From: Ophiocordyceps camponoti-saundersi (nom. inval.) | Lineage: Eukaryota; Ascomycota; Sordariomycetes; Hypocreales; Ophiocordycipitaceae | Direction of reading: 5' to 3' | Length of the DNA stretch: 19,937 nucleotides | Assembly: GCA_003339415.1 (NCBI GenBank) | Contig: PDHQ01000484.1 | Coordinates: forward strand, 1 to 19,937 | Shown here: positions 19,115-19,937 of the stretch, one piece after another | Position numbering within the stretch: the first letter of the stretch is position 1 | Layout of the letters: each line of letters starts with the position of its first letter | Program-made: the position numbers and the translations under genes | Notes under the pieces: generated by a model | Seen by the model: the letters and a program-made list of their open reading frames with translations, nothing else | Databases searched by the model: none | What the model was told of the DNA's origin: nothing

Positions 19115-19640
19115 TCGACGGCGGTGATAGTAATACCTAAGGAAGGCAGGCGCTATACGAATATAAAATGCTAATAGAGGCTTACGCTAAGATAGATTAA
19201 ATAGTCGTCGGTACTTTTTTATCTCCTAATACCCTGTGTAGATAAGGGTGATAAAAGGCGCCTAAGATAGGATAGCGGTTATTATAAAGTATATAGTGCT
19301 ATTTAGTTTCCCTTAAGAAAGGAAGAATTAGGCTAGTTATTAGCCCTGAAGCTTGTCTTTATAGTGTTCCTAAAAGTCGTATATTATAAGTTGAGTGTTA
19401 GAGAGGGCTTATAGGTAAAACTCTACTAAACGGAATTAGAGATTTGCTTCGAACCTTAGACTTTTATATAGCGAGTAAGTAAGTTAACCGTTATTATAAA
19501 GTTTTAAAAGTTCGGTTAGATAGTTCCTATACCTTTATCTCTCCCCTTCCTATCTTTATATAGAAAATAAATATATTATCGCTTTTATAATAGAGGATGC
19601 CGATAGAGCTTATTACCGTATATAGTATAGCTATATATCC
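19115..19640. repeat. Tandem-type direct repeat, right copy
   Basis: Aligns by eye with 18225-18760 at a constant offset near 887 bp. It is more AT-converted than the left copy. No open frame in either copy, so this is best seen as a duplicated non-coding unit or a pair of diverged LTR-like segments. Confidence 0.7.
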
Positions 19641-19937
19641 TAACGTATATAAGTTAAAGATAACGGTCACGTAAAGGAGTATATAGATATCGTAGGTATT
19701 TACTATAGAGTAAACTTAACTATGCAGTTCTTATTCCGTAGCTAGAGTATATTTATAACTACTATTAAAATATATAGCCTTTAAGCTAGTAATAAAAGAA
19801 TTTTATACTATTACTTAGAAGTAATAATTATTACTATTTATATAAAAATATTATATTAATTATTAATATATTAACTATTAATATTTTTATCGTTAATATT
19901 TTTATTATTAGTATATTCTTTTCGTAGTTTATTAGTA
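19641..19937. other. AT-rich terminal stretch
   Basis: The last 130 bp or so are almost pure A/T with irregular 'ttaatatt' and 'attattag' units. No gene. It is not a fungal telomere repeat (no TTAGGG array). Confidence 0.7.

Noticed and set aside
19800..19937. Telomere or subtelomeric satellite at the right end
   Set aside because: The sequence is irregular A/T without TTAGGG-type units, so it is only AT-rich DNA.
1..19937. tRNA, rRNA and CRISPR arrays
   Set aside because: No cloverleaf with a recognisable TTCRA loop, no conserved rRNA stretch and no regularly spaced short repeats were seen by eye; a covariance-model scan was not possible here.

Overview
The window looks like a transposon-rich, gene-poor stretch of a filamentous ascomycete (Pezizomycotina) chromosome. 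It carries the signature of repeat-induced point mutation (RIP). CpA and TpG are almost absent over long stretches (for example 4021-4080, 4261-4320 and 5281-5340 contain none), TpA is abundant and CpG is not depleted. Every protein-like reading frame I could follow is broken mainly by TAA/TAG codons where CAA, CAG or TGG would be expected. I see no intact gene, tRNA, rRNA or CRISPR array. Gln readings quoted below are my interpretation of TAA/TAG positions, not what the DNA now encodes.

Layout. 1-2580 (minus): a large unrecognised pseudogene that runs off the left edge. 3300-5907 (minus): a second large pseudogene resembling the fungal DUF3723 family, with a ParB-like 'QHR' box near its N-terminus. 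6650-7315 (plus): the RNase H end of a Ty1/copia polyprotein. 7555-14560: four diverged copies of one repeat family (D minus, A minus, B plus, C plus). Each carries remains of a Cys-rich reading frame resembling the fungal DUF3716 zinc-binding domain. D and B, with 5' extensions, form the arms of a very large inverted repeat (about 7555-9112 against 10888-12480), with copy A in the loop. Both arms keep a homologous short ORF and are less RIP-altered there. 14620-15450 (minus): a degenerate fragment of the housekeeping ribosome-biogenesis gene RRP5 (S1 domain, acidic linker, start of the HAT region). 15490-16150 (minus): an unrecognised pseudogene. 16240-19937: non-coding, with two diverged direct-repeat pairs, microsatellites and an AT-rich end.

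These pieces do not form a working pathway. The region reads as a graveyard in which mobile elements, multi-copy gene families and a captured host-gene fragment were duplicated and mutated. DUF3723 genes are, from memory, frequent cargo of fungal giant transposons (Starships), but I find no DUF3435 captain recombinase here, so that link is only a possibility. Family assignments rest on motif recall and have not been checked by search.
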